A DNA stretch of 37,589 bases, taken from positions 2,501-40,089 of the forward strand of contig JAUIKE010000062.1 in the NCBI GenBank assembly GCA_030430845.1, read 5' to 3'. Source of the stretch: Bacteroidia bacterium. GTDB lineage: Bacteria; Bacteroidota; Bacteroidia; Chitinophagales; Saprospiraceae. The notes under the pieces are model-generated. The model saw only the letters and a program-made list of their open reading frames with translations, made no database searches and was not told the DNA's origin. A program made the translations under genes and the position numbers. Below are positions 24,786 to 33,660 of this stretch, piece by piece (within the stretch, counting starts at the first letter, position 1; each line of letters begins with the position of its first letter).

Positions 24786-26072
24786 ATGATTGTTAGCATT
24801 ATCACCATTGGCGACGAAATCCTCATCGGTCAAACGATTGATACCAACTCTGCCTGGATGGGCATGAAACTCAATGAAATTGGAGCACAGGTACGCCAAA
24901 TCTTGTCAATTGGAGATGAGCTCCCGGAAATTGTACAGAGCCTGGAGCGTTGTTTGGCCCAATCGGATGTTGTACTCCTGACAGGAGGGCTTGGCCCAAC
25001 TAAAGACGATGTAACGAAAAAGGCGCTGTGTGAGTTTTTCGATGTAGACATGAAGTTTCATCAGCCTACCTATGATCGCATCTTAAAATTATTCGAAAAA
25101 TGGGGACGCAGTAGTACAGAAGCACACCGTCAACAATGCTATATGCCCTCCAATGCCGAATTGCTGTATAATAAAATGGGAACGGCCCCGGGTATGTGGT
25201 TTGAAAAAGATGGGAAAGTGCTCGTTTCTATGCCGGGCGTTCCTTACGAGATGCAGTATTTAATGGGGAAGCATGTCATCCCCAAATTAATGGGCACTTT
25301 CCCTGGCCAACCGATCGTTCACCGGACTATTCAGACCGTCGGGGAGGGCGAGTCCAGGATTGCGGCTCGACTGGAAGATATCGAATCCACCTTGCCTCCC
25401 TACATTAAACTAGCCTTTTTGCCTCACCTGGGCAAAGTCAGGCTCCGGCTAACAGGCAAAGGCCCAGACAAAGCTGCCCTCGAACAAGAGCTCGATGCCA
25501 AAGCCCGGCAAATCATAAATCGCATCCCCGAATTGATCTTCGGCTACGACGAACTCAAGCTGGAAGAAGCCATCGGGCAAATGCTGAAGGATCGTAAGTT
25601 AAGCCTGGCCACAGCCGAAAGTTGTACGGGTGGCTTTGTGGCACATTTGATCACTTCCATACCGGGCTCGTCCGATTATTTTAAAGGAAGCGTTATCGCC
25701 TATGCCAACGAAGTAAAGATGAACCAACTAAAAGTAAAAGCCGCCACTCTCGAACAGGAAGGGGCTGTGAGTGAAGCTACTGTCATAGAAATGGTTTCCG
25801 GGGCTGTTGACCTACTCAAAACAGACCTCGCTTTGGCTGTTTCAGGAATTGCAGGTCCTGGCGGCGGCAGCGAAGAAAAACCGGTTGGAACAGTTTGGAT
25901 GGCCGTTGGAAATAAAAGCAGGACCAAAACCCGCCTGATCCATGCCGGAAAGGATAGAATAAAAAATATCGAATATTCCAGTATTCATGCGCTGAATCTC
26001 GTAAGAGAATTTTTGCTCGAAGAGGATAAATTGCAGGAGGGTATTTCGCTATCTGGCCAAACTGCCATATAA
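24786..26072 (+). CDS. cinA: CinA-family protein with PncC amidohydrolase domain
   Basis: A 428-aa two-domain protein. The N-terminal MoaB/MogA-like domain (about 1-170; TIGDEILIGQTIDTNS, TGGLGPTKDDVT) is linked in this family to ADP-ribose/nucleotide pyrophosphatase activity. The C-terminal domain (about 260-415) is a nicotinamide-nucleotide amidohydrolase with TAESCTGG (276-283; S279 the likely nucleophile) and VSGIAGPGGG. The enzyme recycles NMN formed by DNA ligase. Length is standard. It is downstream of birA on the same strand. Confidence 0.94.
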   Translation: MIVSIITIGDEILIGQTIDTNSAWMGMKLNEIGAQVRQILSIGDELPEIVQSLERCLAQSDVVLLTGGLGPTKDDVTKKALCEFFDVDMKFHQPTYDRILKLFEKWGRSSTEAHRQQCYMPSNAELLYNKMGTAPGMWFEKDGKVLVSMPGVPYEMQYLMGKHVIPKLMGTFPGQPIVHRTIQTVGEGESRIAARLEDIESTLPPYIKLAFLPHLGKVRLRLTGKGPDKAALEQELDAKARQIINRIPELIFGYDELKLEEAIGQMLKDRKLSLATAESCTGGFVAHLITSIPGSSDYFKGSVIAYANEVKMNQLKVKAATLEQEGAVSEATVIEMVSGAVDLLKTDLALAVSGIAGPGGGSEEKPVGTVWMAVGNKSRTKTRLIHAGKDRIKNIEYSSIHALNLVREFLLEEDKLQEGISLSGQTAI

Positions 26073-26162
26073 ATATCTAAAAAGAGCACAATAAAGGAGT
26101 TAAGTGCTTCTGTATCACTGAAATAAGGCCCACAGTCAAAAAACAACTAAACGGCTTTTTTC

Positions 26163-26193
26163 TTGTTTGGGCTATTGAAAAGCCCTAATTTTA
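26163..26193 (+). promoter_or_regulatory. Candidate promoter of the E2 gene
   Basis: TTG (26163-26165), 20 bases, then TAATTTTA (26186-26193), 7 of 8 to TAnnTTTG. The spacer contains the small inverted repeat GGGCT/AGCCC (26169-26185). Start near 26200 leaves a leader of about 85 nt. Confidence 0.4.
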
Positions 26194-26283
26194 CATGGCA
26201 CGGCTGTTGTATGAACGCCGAATATATTAAGCCCAAAACAACCTAACCACTGTATTACCAAATTAAACCACAAAGCACAACTT

Positions 26284-27666
26284 ATGGCACAAATAGAACT
26301 AATCATGCCCAAAATGGGTGAAAGTATTATGGAGGCCACCATCCTGAAATGGGTCAAGCAGGTGGGAGACACAGTAGAAGAGGATGAAACCATTCTGGAA
26401 ATTGCTACCGATAAGGTAGACTCTGAAGTGCCCTCTCCCGTCAATGGGACGATCTCTGAAATCCTGTTCAAAGAAGATGATGTTGTAGAGATCGGAACAG
26501 TGATCGCCCGAATAGCCACCGAAGGATCAGAAGAAGCCGCTCAGGCAAGTCCAGCCTTGAAAGAAACGGCTGGAGAAGATTTCCAGCAAGCCTCCGACAA
26601 CGGCCAATCTAACGGGGCCTCTAAAAAGGAAGAAGAAAAAAGAGTTCCGGCTACCGCCACCGCTCAGCTATCCGGCACTCCTGCTACAGAAATCGGCGCC
26701 TCTGATGGAAGTCGCTTCTATTCACCGCTGGTCAGAAACATCGCCAAAAAAGAAAATATTTCTCTGGAAGAACTGGAGGCCGTTCCCGGCACCGGTGCTC
26801 AGGGAAGAGTGACCAAACACGACATTCTGTCTTATTTGGAAAACAGAGAAGCACCCGTATCTGTACAAGCCAAAAAATCAGTTCCGCAGGCACCTGTTAA
26901 AAAGTCAGCGCCTTCCAGTTCTCCTGCCGCTCCTCAAAAAGTCCTGAAGGAAGATGATAATGTGGAGATCATCGAAATGGATCGCATGCGCCGCCTGATC
27001 GCTGACCACATGGTGGAATCCAAACACACCTCTCCTCACGTAACCTCTTTCGTAGAAGTGGATGTGACCGATATTGTCAATTGGAGAAACCAGCACAAAA
27101 AGGCGTTCCAGGAAAAATATGGTGAGAAGATCACCTTCACCCCTATTTTTATCGAAGCCGTAGTGAAAGCTATCAACGACTTCCCCCTGGTGAACATTAC
27201 CGTTGATGGGAACAACATCATCCGAAAGAAAAACATCAATGTTGGTATGGCTGCAGCCTTGCCATCCGGCAACCTAATCGTTCCCGTAATTAAAAATGCC
27301 GACCACCTCAATTTATTAGGTTTAGCCAAAAAAGTGAATGACCTGGCCAACCGGGCCCGAATCAATAAGCTCAAGCCGGAAGAAATCCAGGGTGGTACTT
27401 TTACGATCACGAATGTGGGTACCTTTGGCAATCTCATGGGCACCCCGATCATCAACCAGCCCCAGGTCGCTATCTTAGCCACCGGAGCCATCAAAAAGAA
27501 ACCGGCCGTCGTAGAAACCGAATTTGGAGACATGATAGCCATCCGGCATATGATGTTCCTGTCCCTCTCCTATGACCACAGAGTCGTGGATGGTGCATTG
27601 GGCGGTTCGTTCCTGCGCAGGATCGGAGATTACCTCGAACAATTCGACGCTACTCGAACCATATAA
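26284..27666 (+). CDS. 2-oxo acid dehydrogenase E2 acyltransferase
   Basis: A 460-aa dihydrolipoyl acyltransferase, the core subunit of a 2-oxo acid dehydrogenase complex. Order: lipoyl domain (1-78) with lipoylated K44 in ATDKVDSEVP; an Ala/Ser/Glu-rich linker; a peripheral-subunit-binding domain (about 145-187, YSPLVRNIAKKENISLEELE); a Pro/Ala linker; and a catalytic domain (about 225-460) with DHRVVDG (H432, D436). Single lipoyl domain and length fit both branched-chain and oxoglutarate complexes; with no E1 or E3 gene next to it I do not choose between pyruvate, oxoglutarate and branched-chain types. Confidence 0.93.
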   Translation: MAQIELIMPKMGESIMEATILKWVKQVGDTVEEDETILEIATDKVDSEVPSPVNGTISEILFKEDDVVEIGTVIARIATEGSEEAAQASPALKETAGEDFQQASDNGQSNGASKKEEEKRVPATATAQLSGTPATEIGASDGSRFYSPLVRNIAKKENISLEELEAVPGTGAQGRVTKHDILSYLENREAPVSVQAKKSVPQAPVKKSAPSSSPAAPQKVLKEDDNVEIIEMDRMRRLIADHMVESKHTSPHVTSFVEVDVTDIVNWRNQHKKAFQEKYGEKITFTPIFIEAVVKAINDFPLVNITVDGNNIIRKKNINVGMAAALPSGNLIVPVIKNADHLNLLGLAKKVNDLANRARINKLKPEEIQGGTFTITNVGTFGNLMGTPIINQPQVAILATGAIKKKPAVVETEFGDMIAIRHMMFLSLSYDHRVVDGALGGSFLRRIGDYLEQFDATRTI

Positions 27667-27667
27667 C

Positions 27668-27707
27668 TTTAATCAGAATGGCTGCTTCGGCAGCCATTCT
27701 GATTAAA
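27668..27707. terminator. E2 terminator with TTCG loop
   Basis: A perfect 18-bp stem (27668-27685 with 27690-27707) capped by a TTCG tetraloop, 1 bp after the stop codon. The stem ends are AT-rich on both strands. Confidence 0.88.
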
Positions 27708-27840
27708 AAAAGTAGGCCTTTACAACATCGTATCCATATCCATCGTATAAGTTTAGCAGATGTTTGTTTTGAAGTTGATTTAAGTTTCCTGCTGGAAACT
27801 TTAAGTAACTTCTCTATATTGAGATACAAAATTGGAAGGC

Positions 27841-30057
27841 ATGCGTTATTTTTTACTAATTGTAGCACTCTTTTTCACTCAGCACTTGTCGGCCCAATCC
27901 AGTTGGGTAGAGACGAAACAACAGGTAAAAAAATATTGCCTGAATGAAAAATTTGATCAGGCGCTTGACCTTCTTGAGTCCAACAAAATAGCCTTGCGGA
28001 CCGATGAAGAAGGGCTCTTTCTCCAAGGCGTTTGTTTATACCACCTCAATCAATTAGATCGTGCCCGAAATGTTTTTACCGAAATCCTGGACGGAAGAAG
28101 TGCTCCCGTATCAGAAGTTTTGCTCTATATGGCCAGGATTTATCACTCCAGGCATCAATTCGACAAAGCCGTTGAACTATACAAAGAATATCTGAAAGTA
28201 CTGACTCCCAAACACCCTTACCGGGCTGTTATCAGAGACGAAATAAAGATGTGTGCCAATGGCATACAATTACAGTTTCGACAAAGTCTGGCGTATGTTG
28301 AGAACCTGGGCGGTGATATCAACAGTCCTCACGACGAGTTTGGCCCCGTTCCAAGCCCCAATCAACAGGGGACACTTTATTTTTCATCTGATCGCCCCGG
28401 CAATTTTGGAGGGCCGCGCAACCAGTACGGACAGCCTGATGAATTCTATGGTCACCATGCCAACGATATCTTTTATTGTAAAAACATGAGCGGAAACTGG
28501 GCCAATACCCAGCGGATGCATTTTTTGATCAACAGCAACGCACATGATATCATCCTGGGGTTTGATCCCACTGGGCGGGTGATGTATTATTACCAGGGTA
28601 GAAGCCTTGAAAACGGCCGCATCCTTTTAGATACGTTCCAACGGGCCGGCCAGCGGAGGCTGAGCGTTAATCCTTTTTTAGGCCCTGTACGAGCCAATGC
28701 TGATTATGCCATGCCCTATTTCCAGGGTGATTCCATTGTCGTTTTTTCCAGTGACCAGATGGGAGGTTATGGGGGTAAGGATTTGTTTATGACCGTTTCG
28801 GTCAACGGCCAATGGACACCTCCGCAAAACCTGGGTCCGAATGTCAACTCTGCTTATGATGAAACAACGCCCTACCTGACAGACGGAGGTGAAGCATTAT
28901 ATTTTAGCTCTAATAATCCGGATTACTCCATGGGAGGATTTGATATTTTAAAATCTTTTTTTGACAAAGGAAAAAGAGACTGGTACCCTCCCCTAAATCT
29001 TGGGATACCCATTAATTCAGCAGGAGACGATGCTTATTTCCGCCTGGGTTACGATGGATACAGCGCCTTTTTTGCTTCCAGCAGAAAAGACGGAATGGGA
29101 AAGAGAGATATTTTTATTGCTTATTTCAATGACGAAGTGCTCGAAAAACCGGTACTCGTAGCTCAGACTGAACCGCAAAAGGAAATCGCTCCTCCTCCCC
29201 AACCCATAACTGCCCCCCGGCAACAACCAGCTACCTCACCGCCACTGCCGGAACCTGTTACCAGCAAACCAGCAGCTGATCCATTCAATTCGACTCCTGT
29301 TATCGATCCTTTCGCGCCTGTGAGTTCTGCCCCTGCAAGCGTTCCTGCCAATACAGCTGAGCCCAGCTATGAATTTCCAAGGGGTGCTGTGGTGAAAGTC
29401 CCGACCATCGTCTTTGACGACCCCGGCAGCATTTTAAAAAACAGAGGAGAGGCCCAGTTCAAGCAAGTCTTGAACTTAACCCAGCGATATCCACAACTTA
29501 AATTGATTGTCAGTGTTTATTCAGCCATGGGTGTATCCATGGCGGATCGACTACTAAATGGAACCATTCAGGCCGAAAAATTTGCTAATTATTTTGTTCA
29601 GAACGGTTTGCGAGCTGAAAACATCCAAGTCAGAGGCTTAAATGGAGCCGGATTACCCTCATTAGGCGACAAGCACTTTGCACTCGAATTAGATGTGTCC
29701 GGCAAAAAAGAAATCCCCATCGAAATTCAGGCCGTGACCCTGTCCCAGGATCAGGTCCCTGAAAATCGACTGGTTTATAAGTTTCAATTTGCCGAACAAA
29801 GTGATTTTTTTGAAGACCCTCTTTTTGAAAAAACAGACCGGCCGCTGGTGGAAAAAAATGGGAGAATGTTCCGCTACATGGCCGGTGATTTCAAAACCTA
29901 TCAGGAAGCAAAAGAGGCCTTCGAGCGTTTGTCCAGGAAAAGGCGCGAAACTGCGGAAATTGTCGTATTCGCAGATGGAGTCCGCCTGGAACGAGATGAG
30001 TTAATTCGTTTTGCAGGGCTTTACCCCGATTTGAATAATATGATAAAAGACCAGTGA
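27841..30057 (+). CDS. TPR/PD40/OmpA-like envelope protein
   Basis: A 738-aa exported protein. The start is the ATG at 27841 behind GGAAGG; a TTG nine bases upstream is rejected. Signal peptide 1-19 (ending LSAQ). TPR-like helices cover about 20-130. Then come PD40 beta-propeller blades (repeats such as LYFSSDRPG, VFSSDQMGGYGGKDLF, LYFSSNNPDYSMGGFDI, FFASSRKDGMGKRDIF). A Pro/Ala-rich linker precedes an OmpA-like domain (about 515-625) and a SPOR-like end (RYMAGDFKTYQEAKEAFERL). The layout recalls PorE of the type IX system but lacks the carboxypeptidase-regulatory domain and a lipobox. It probably binds peptidoglycan and links envelope layers. Confidence 0.8.
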   Translation: MRYFLLIVALFFTQHLSAQSSWVETKQQVKKYCLNEKFDQALDLLESNKIALRTDEEGLFLQGVCLYHLNQLDRARNVFTEILDGRSAPVSEVLLYMARIYHSRHQFDKAVELYKEYLKVLTPKHPYRAVIRDEIKMCANGIQLQFRQSLAYVENLGGDINSPHDEFGPVPSPNQQGTLYFSSDRPGNFGGPRNQYGQPDEFYGHHANDIFYCKNMSGNWANTQRMHFLINSNAHDIILGFDPTGRVMYYYQGRSLENGRILLDTFQRAGQRRLSVNPFLGPVRANADYAMPYFQGDSIVVFSSDQMGGYGGKDLFMTVSVNGQWTPPQNLGPNVNSAYDETTPYLTDGGEALYFSSNNPDYSMGGFDILKSFFDKGKRDWYPPLNLGIPINSAGDDAYFRLGYDGYSAFFASSRKDGMGKRDIFIAYFNDEVLEKPVLVAQTEPQKEIAPPPQPITAPRQQPATSPPLPEPVTSKPAADPFNSTPVIDPFAPVSSAPASVPANTAEPSYEFPRGAVVKVPTIVFDDPGSILKNRGEAQFKQVLNLTQRYPQLKLIVSVYSAMGVSMADRLLNGTIQAEKFANYFVQNGLRAENIQVRGLNGAGLPSLGDKHFALELDVSGKKEIPIEIQAVTLSQDQVPENRLVYKFQFAEQSDFFEDPLFEKTDRPLVEKNGRMFRYMAGDFKTYQEAKEAFERLSRKRRETAEIVVFADGVRLERDELIRFAGLYPDLNNMIKDQ

Positions 30058-30091
30058 ACGAGATAATCGGCCAAGGGCCGATTATCTCGTT
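30057..30091. terminator. Terminator after the OmpA-like gene
   Basis: A perfect 16-bp stem, 30057-30072 with 30076-30091, loop AAG, starting on the last base of the stop codon. It has no T tract, so it may act with another factor. Confidence 0.7.
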
Positions 30092-30114
30092 ATTCAACAC
30101 TTATAATCATATCT

Positions 30115-31287
30115 ATGAAGCCAAATCAAATTTACTTATTAGCCGTTTTATTTGTTTTTCTGGGGTGTGCACAGGGAGGAGAATCCACTGATGTTACGCC
30201 TGGAGCAACATCCCCCAAACCATCAACGGTCGCTTACACAGGTGATTTACCCATTGATAGCATTTCATTGCCGGAAGGTTTTAAGATAGAGGTATATGCG
30301 GAAAATATTCCCAATGCCCGATCTATGGCCTTGTCTCCTGACGGCACCTTGTTTGTCAGTACCAGAGGAAAAGGATATGTGTATGCCCTTAGAGATGAGA
30401 ACAATGACTTAAGAGTGGAAAGGGTAGATACGATCGCCAAAGGGCTCAAACTCCCCAATGGAGTAGCCTTCCGTGACGGATCTCTTTATGTAGCGGAAGT
30501 GAACCGCATTCTTCGATTTGACAGTATCGAGGCCAAGTTAGATAATCCACCTGAGCCGGTAGTCGTATTTGATGAGTACCCTACCGAAACTCATCACGGA
30601 TGGAAGTTTATCGACTTCGGGCCTGACGGCAAATTGTATGTTCCCGTAGGCGCGCCCTGCAACATCTGTGACCCGGAAGAGGAAGTATTTGCAGCGCTAA
30701 CCAGAATGAACCCGGACGGGACAGGCATGGAGGTTGTGCAGCATGGAATCCGGAATACCGTAGGCTTTACCTGGCATCCCGAAACCAAGGACCTTTGGTT
30801 TACAGACAATGGTAGAGACTGGCTGGGCGATGATTTGCCGGCTTGTGAGTTGAACCGCGCTACACAGGATGGCATGCACTTCGGATATCCTTATTGTCAT
30901 CAGGGGGATACATTAGATCCTGAGTTTGGTAAAGACAAAGATTGTGCTGATTATACCGCTCCCGTTCAAAACCTGGGCCCTCACACAGCCCCTCTGGGAC
31001 TGGAATTCGTATTGACCGAACATTTTCCGGCTGATCTTAAGGGCAATATTCTTATAGCCGAGCATGGTTCCTGGAATCGCAGCAAAAAGATTGGATACCG
31101 GCTGACAATGGTGAGTCTGGATGAAAACTACAACTCAACCGGCTACTCAACTTTCGCAGAAGGCTGGCTAGATGAAGAAACCGATGAAGCCTGGGGCCGG
31201 CCCGTCGACCTGGAATTCCTGCCGGATGGTTCGATGCTGGTGTCGGATGATTTTGCTGATGCTATTTATCGCATCTACTATAATTAA
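30115..31287 (+). CDS. Sorbosone-dehydrogenase-like lipoprotein
   Basis: A 390-aa predicted lipoprotein: signal peptide with lipobox FLGC (C18). The mature part is a beta-propeller of the glucose/sorbosone dehydrogenase family, seen in GFKIEVYAENIPNARSMALS, NGVAFRDGSLYVAE and EHGSWNRSKKIGYRL. A CNIC pair (C182, C185) lies in the loop PCNICDPEEE. Soluble members use pyrroloquinoline quinone to oxidise sugars. The cofactor residues cannot be confirmed by eye, and many Bacteroidota homologues are uncharacterised, so activity is unproven. The gene sits between two hairpin terminators and is probably monocistronic. Confidence 0.85.
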   Translation: MKPNQIYLLAVLFVFLGCAQGGESTDVTPGATSPKPSTVAYTGDLPIDSISLPEGFKIEVYAENIPNARSMALSPDGTLFVSTRGKGYVYALRDENNDLRVERVDTIAKGLKLPNGVAFRDGSLYVAEVNRILRFDSIEAKLDNPPEPVVVFDEYPTETHHGWKFIDFGPDGKLYVPVGAPCNICDPEEEVFAALTRMNPDGTGMEVVQHGIRNTVGFTWHPETKDLWFTDNGRDWLGDDLPACELNRATQDGMHFGYPYCHQGDTLDPEFGKDKDCADYTAPVQNLGPHTAPLGLEFVLTEHFPADLKGNILIAEHGSWNRSKKIGYRLTMVSLDENYNSTGYSTFAEGWLDEETDEAWGRPVDLEFLPDGSMLVSDDFADAIYRIYYN

Positions 31288-31323
31288 AAAAAGAAGGCAG
31301 CCAGAGGCTGCCTTCTTTTTTTA
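31285..31323. terminator. Bidirectional terminator
   Basis: An 18-bp stem, 31285-31302 with 31306-31323, loop AGA, with A7 and T7 flanks. It contains the stop codons of both convergent genes (31285-31287 plus, 31323-31321 minus). Confidence 0.88.
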
Positions 31324-32787
31324 CCTCGTACTATTTTCAATCAACCTTCGATAAAACCTGATCGCCTGCGCGTAATTTTCTTTTGATACTCGCTCATTAG
31401 CTCCGTGAATTCGGCCCAGCTCGGCACGGGAGATCATCATAGGTAAAAATCGATAAACGCCCTTGCTAACACCCGAATAAAAGCGACCGTCTGTCATAAC
31501 GATAGCCAGAGCCGGGCATATTACTGCATCGGGGAATACCTCACCGATAGATCGTTGAATAAGATTAAAGCCCAGAGAATCGGTGGGAGAGATGGGTGAA
31601 GGATTACCCGGGTTACCGAATCCACTTTCCTCAACGAGAATACGATCATCATTGATGATTTTTCGGACCTGATCGATCACACTTTCGATGGTTTCTCCGG
31701 GAAGGACTCTGAAATTAACAACTACCGAGGCATCTGTAGGCAGCACATTGTCCTTGATGCCGGCTTCCAGCATGGTAGGTGCGGTGGTGGTACGGATCAG
31801 GGCGCTGGTCGCACCATCCCCCGAGAGAATATTTTTCAATAGCCCGCTGGTGAGCCAGAGGTTCGAGAACAAAGCATTATATGGAAAGCTCATTTCCGGG
31901 CTTGCATATTCAAACAATGATTTTGTTGCTCCGTTGATCTGAGCAGGAAAGGGATTTTTCTCCAACTTAACGACTGCTTTACTCAACAGGCCTATAGCCG
32001 TAGTTCCGGAAGGCATGGAAGAATGGCCTCCTTCTTCCAATTGTGCCGTCAGCCTGAGTGAAACGTATCCTTTTTCTGCAATTCCTACCAAAGCCAGGGG
32101 TCTAGACAGACCGCTCATCCCTTCCTCAATAATCAGGTAACCTTCATCCATGGCATATTCAAAGAACAGTCCCTGCTCTTTGAAGTATTCGGCAATCTGT
32201 TGGGCTCCCGACTTGCCTCCGATCTCTTCATCATGGCCGAAGGCAAAATAAAGGCTCCGGTTAGGTTGGTATCCTTCCCGAAGAAGTTGTTCCACTGCTT
32301 CCAGAATGCCCAGTACCGTTACTTTATCATCCATGGTGCCTCTTCCCCAGATAAAATCATCGGCAATAGTCCCTGAAAAAGGAGGATGCACCCATTGTTG
32401 TTGCGTATCCACGGGAACTACATCCAGGTGCCCACTCAACAAAACAGGCAGCAGGTTGGAATTCTTTCCCGGCCATTTAAATACCTTACTGTAAGGAACG
32501 ACCTGTAGTTCTTCCAAAAGTGAATCTGCCAGTGGATAATTTTGATGCAGAAAAGTGTCGAGTTGCTGAAAGGCCATCGTATCGATCCAGCCCTCTTTGG
32601 AGACGCTTGGGATCGTCACTGATGCGCCCAGCCGGCTGTAAGCAGCTTCGGGAATGGCAACCTGTTCGATAGAAGCAGCGGGGATTTGACGGGAGGAATT
32701 AGTAATGGTTTTGATAGCGACGATGCCAATAAGGACAATAAGTCCCAGGCTAAAGAGCCGGAGGAATCGTCTGAGCATTTTTTTCAT
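31321..32787 (-). CDS. M20-family metallopeptidase, membrane-anchored
   Basis: A 488-aa M20 peptidase. A basic start and one hydrophobic segment (about 8-27) anchor or export it. Metal and catalytic residues are in place: H120 and D122 (SGHLDVVPV), D153 (GRGTMDDK), E187/E188 (GHDEEIGG), D214 (AMDEG) and H461 (GRIHGANE). The lid domain includes GGHSSMPSGTTAIG. The length and long N-terminus resemble carboxypeptidase PM20D1-like members, which act on N-acyl amino acids; the substrate here is unknown. It lies 16 bp after the receiver-domain gene, so the two are probably cotranscribed. Confidence 0.9.
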   Translation of the reverse strand: MKKMLRRFLRLFSLGLIVLIGIVAIKTITNSSRQIPAASIEQVAIPEAAYSRLGASVTIPSVSKEGWIDTMAFQQLDTFLHQNYPLADSLLEELQVVPYSKVFKWPGKNSNLLPVLLSGHLDVVPVDTQQQWVHPPFSGTIADDFIWGRGTMDDKVTVLGILEAVEQLLREGYQPNRSLYFAFGHDEEIGGKSGAQQIAEYFKEQGLFFEYAMDEGYLIIEEGMSGLSRPLALVGIAEKGYVSLRLTAQLEEGGHSSMPSGTTAIGLLSKAVVKLEKNPFPAQINGATKSLFEYASPEMSFPYNALFSNLWLTSGLLKNILSGDGATSALIRTTTAPTMLEAGIKDNVLPTDASVVVNFRVLPGETIESVIDQVRKIINDDRILVEESGFGNPGNPSPISPTDSLGFNLIQRSIGEVFPDAVICPALAIVMTDGRFYSGVSKGVYRFLPMMISRAELGRIHGANERVSKENYAQAIRFYRRLIENSTR

Positions 32788-32803
32788 AATGGATAACTGT
32801 ATT

Positions 32804-33178
32804 TTAAGAGGCTTGTAATTTATCCAGGATAATTTGAGCTCTCAAGACTAATTCTACTGGTTTGAACGGCTTGATGAGAAAATCATCAACGCCCTGTTCG
32901 ATGGCTTCCAAAATACTCTCTACACTTTCCATTTCGGCCATGATCAGGACAGGAAGGCTTGTATTATCATAAGTGCCGCGCACTTCTTTGATCATACCAA
33001 GGCTATCGTCAGAATCAGTTTCTATATCAATGATAAAAAGGTCCGGTTTTTCTTCTTTGATCTTTCCCATTGCTTCCTGGCTTGTTTTTGCCCAGACAAT
33101 GTCATAGCCGTTCTTTCTGAGTCGAAATTCAATGGCAGTAAGCAAAACTTCTTCTGATTCGCAGATTAGTATTTTCAT
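32804..33178 (-). CDS. Stand-alone receiver-domain protein, atypical
   Basis: A 124-aa single-domain response-regulator receiver. The phosphoacceptor position D51 (DLFIIDIE) and the lysine K103 (FLIKPFKP) are present. Two other conserved sites are changed: the acidic pair after the first strand reads E7-S8 (LICESEE, normally two acids), and the switch Thr/Ser after the fourth strand is A81 (VLIMAEM). The usual Pro after D51 is missing (DIETDSDDS). Phosphorylation may be weak or absent. No output domain or histidine kinase is nearby. It lies upstream of the M20 peptidase in the same direction. Confidence 0.88.
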   Translation of the reverse strand: MKILICESEEVLLTAIEFRLRKNGYDIVWAKTSQEAMGKIKEEKPDLFIIDIETDSDDSLGMIKEVRGTYDNTSLPVLIMAEMESVESILEAIEQGVDDFLIKPFKPVELVLRAQIILDKLQAS

Positions 33179-33211
33179 AGATAAATTATATTGCTAAGTC
33201 CTAATGTTGAA

Positions 33212-33249
33212 TTATAGGGGTGCAAAAAATATTTTTTGCACCCCTATAA
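33212..33249. terminator. 38-bp perfect palindrome terminator
   Basis: Symmetric about 33230/33231 with GGGGTGC/GCACCCC arms and a central A6T/AT6. It lies 33 bp after the stop of the 125-aa gene and before the receiver gene, so it ends the rlmD unit. Confidence 0.8.
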
Positions 33250-33282
33250 AAGGGATTTCTTTTTGCTTAAAATATTCCTTAA

Positions 33283-33660
33283 CTACAAGAAAACAAAATT
33301 TGCCTCTTCATTTTTTAAGAGAAACAGACAGAAGTGCTCAGTCGGATCTTTATAGACCCGTTGAAAACGATCCACTCTTGTAATGTCGATCACTTTTTTG
33401 GCCGTAAATTCTTCCAGGGTCGAGATATTGATCGACCAGGGAAGGTTGTTTTCTTCTGTAGCGGCAATTAAGGGAATCCCTAATTGAATAGCTTCTGCCT
33501 TAAAGACCACAAAAATGGGATAAGAAGAAACTTCCTGGTCCAAAACCGTTTGAGCTGCCTTTTTCATAACATCAAAATGAGGCTTCAGTTCTGATTTCAG
33601 CTCCTCTAATTCTTTTTGTTGTTCTTCTTTTGTTGGTTGGGTACCGTTTTTATTTTCCAT
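33283..33660 (-). CDS. Unknown 125-aa protein coupled to rlmD
   Basis: I do not recognise a family. The first 30 residues are charged and predicted coiled (KEEQQKELEELKSELKPHF). The rest looks like a compact alpha/beta fold with SSYPIFVVFKAEAIQLGIP, ITRVDRFQRVYKDPTEHFCL and a final FLLKNEEANFVFL. There is one cysteine, no signal peptide and no membrane segment. Its ATG (33660-33658) overlaps the rlmD stop as TAATG, which implies translation by ribosomes finishing rlmD. A link to rRNA methylation or translation is inference from that coupling alone. Confidence 0.75.
   Translation of the reverse strand: MENKNGTQPTKEEQQKELEELKSELKPHFDVMKKAAQTVLDQEVSSYPIFVVFKAEAIQLGIPLIAATEENNLPWSINISTLEEFTAKKVIDITRVDRFQRVYKDPTEHFCLFLLKNEEANFVFL

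Noticed and set aside
27832..27840. TTG start three codons upstream of the OmpA-like gene
   Set aside because: The ATG at 27841 has a GGAAGG site just upstream and starts a standard signal peptide.
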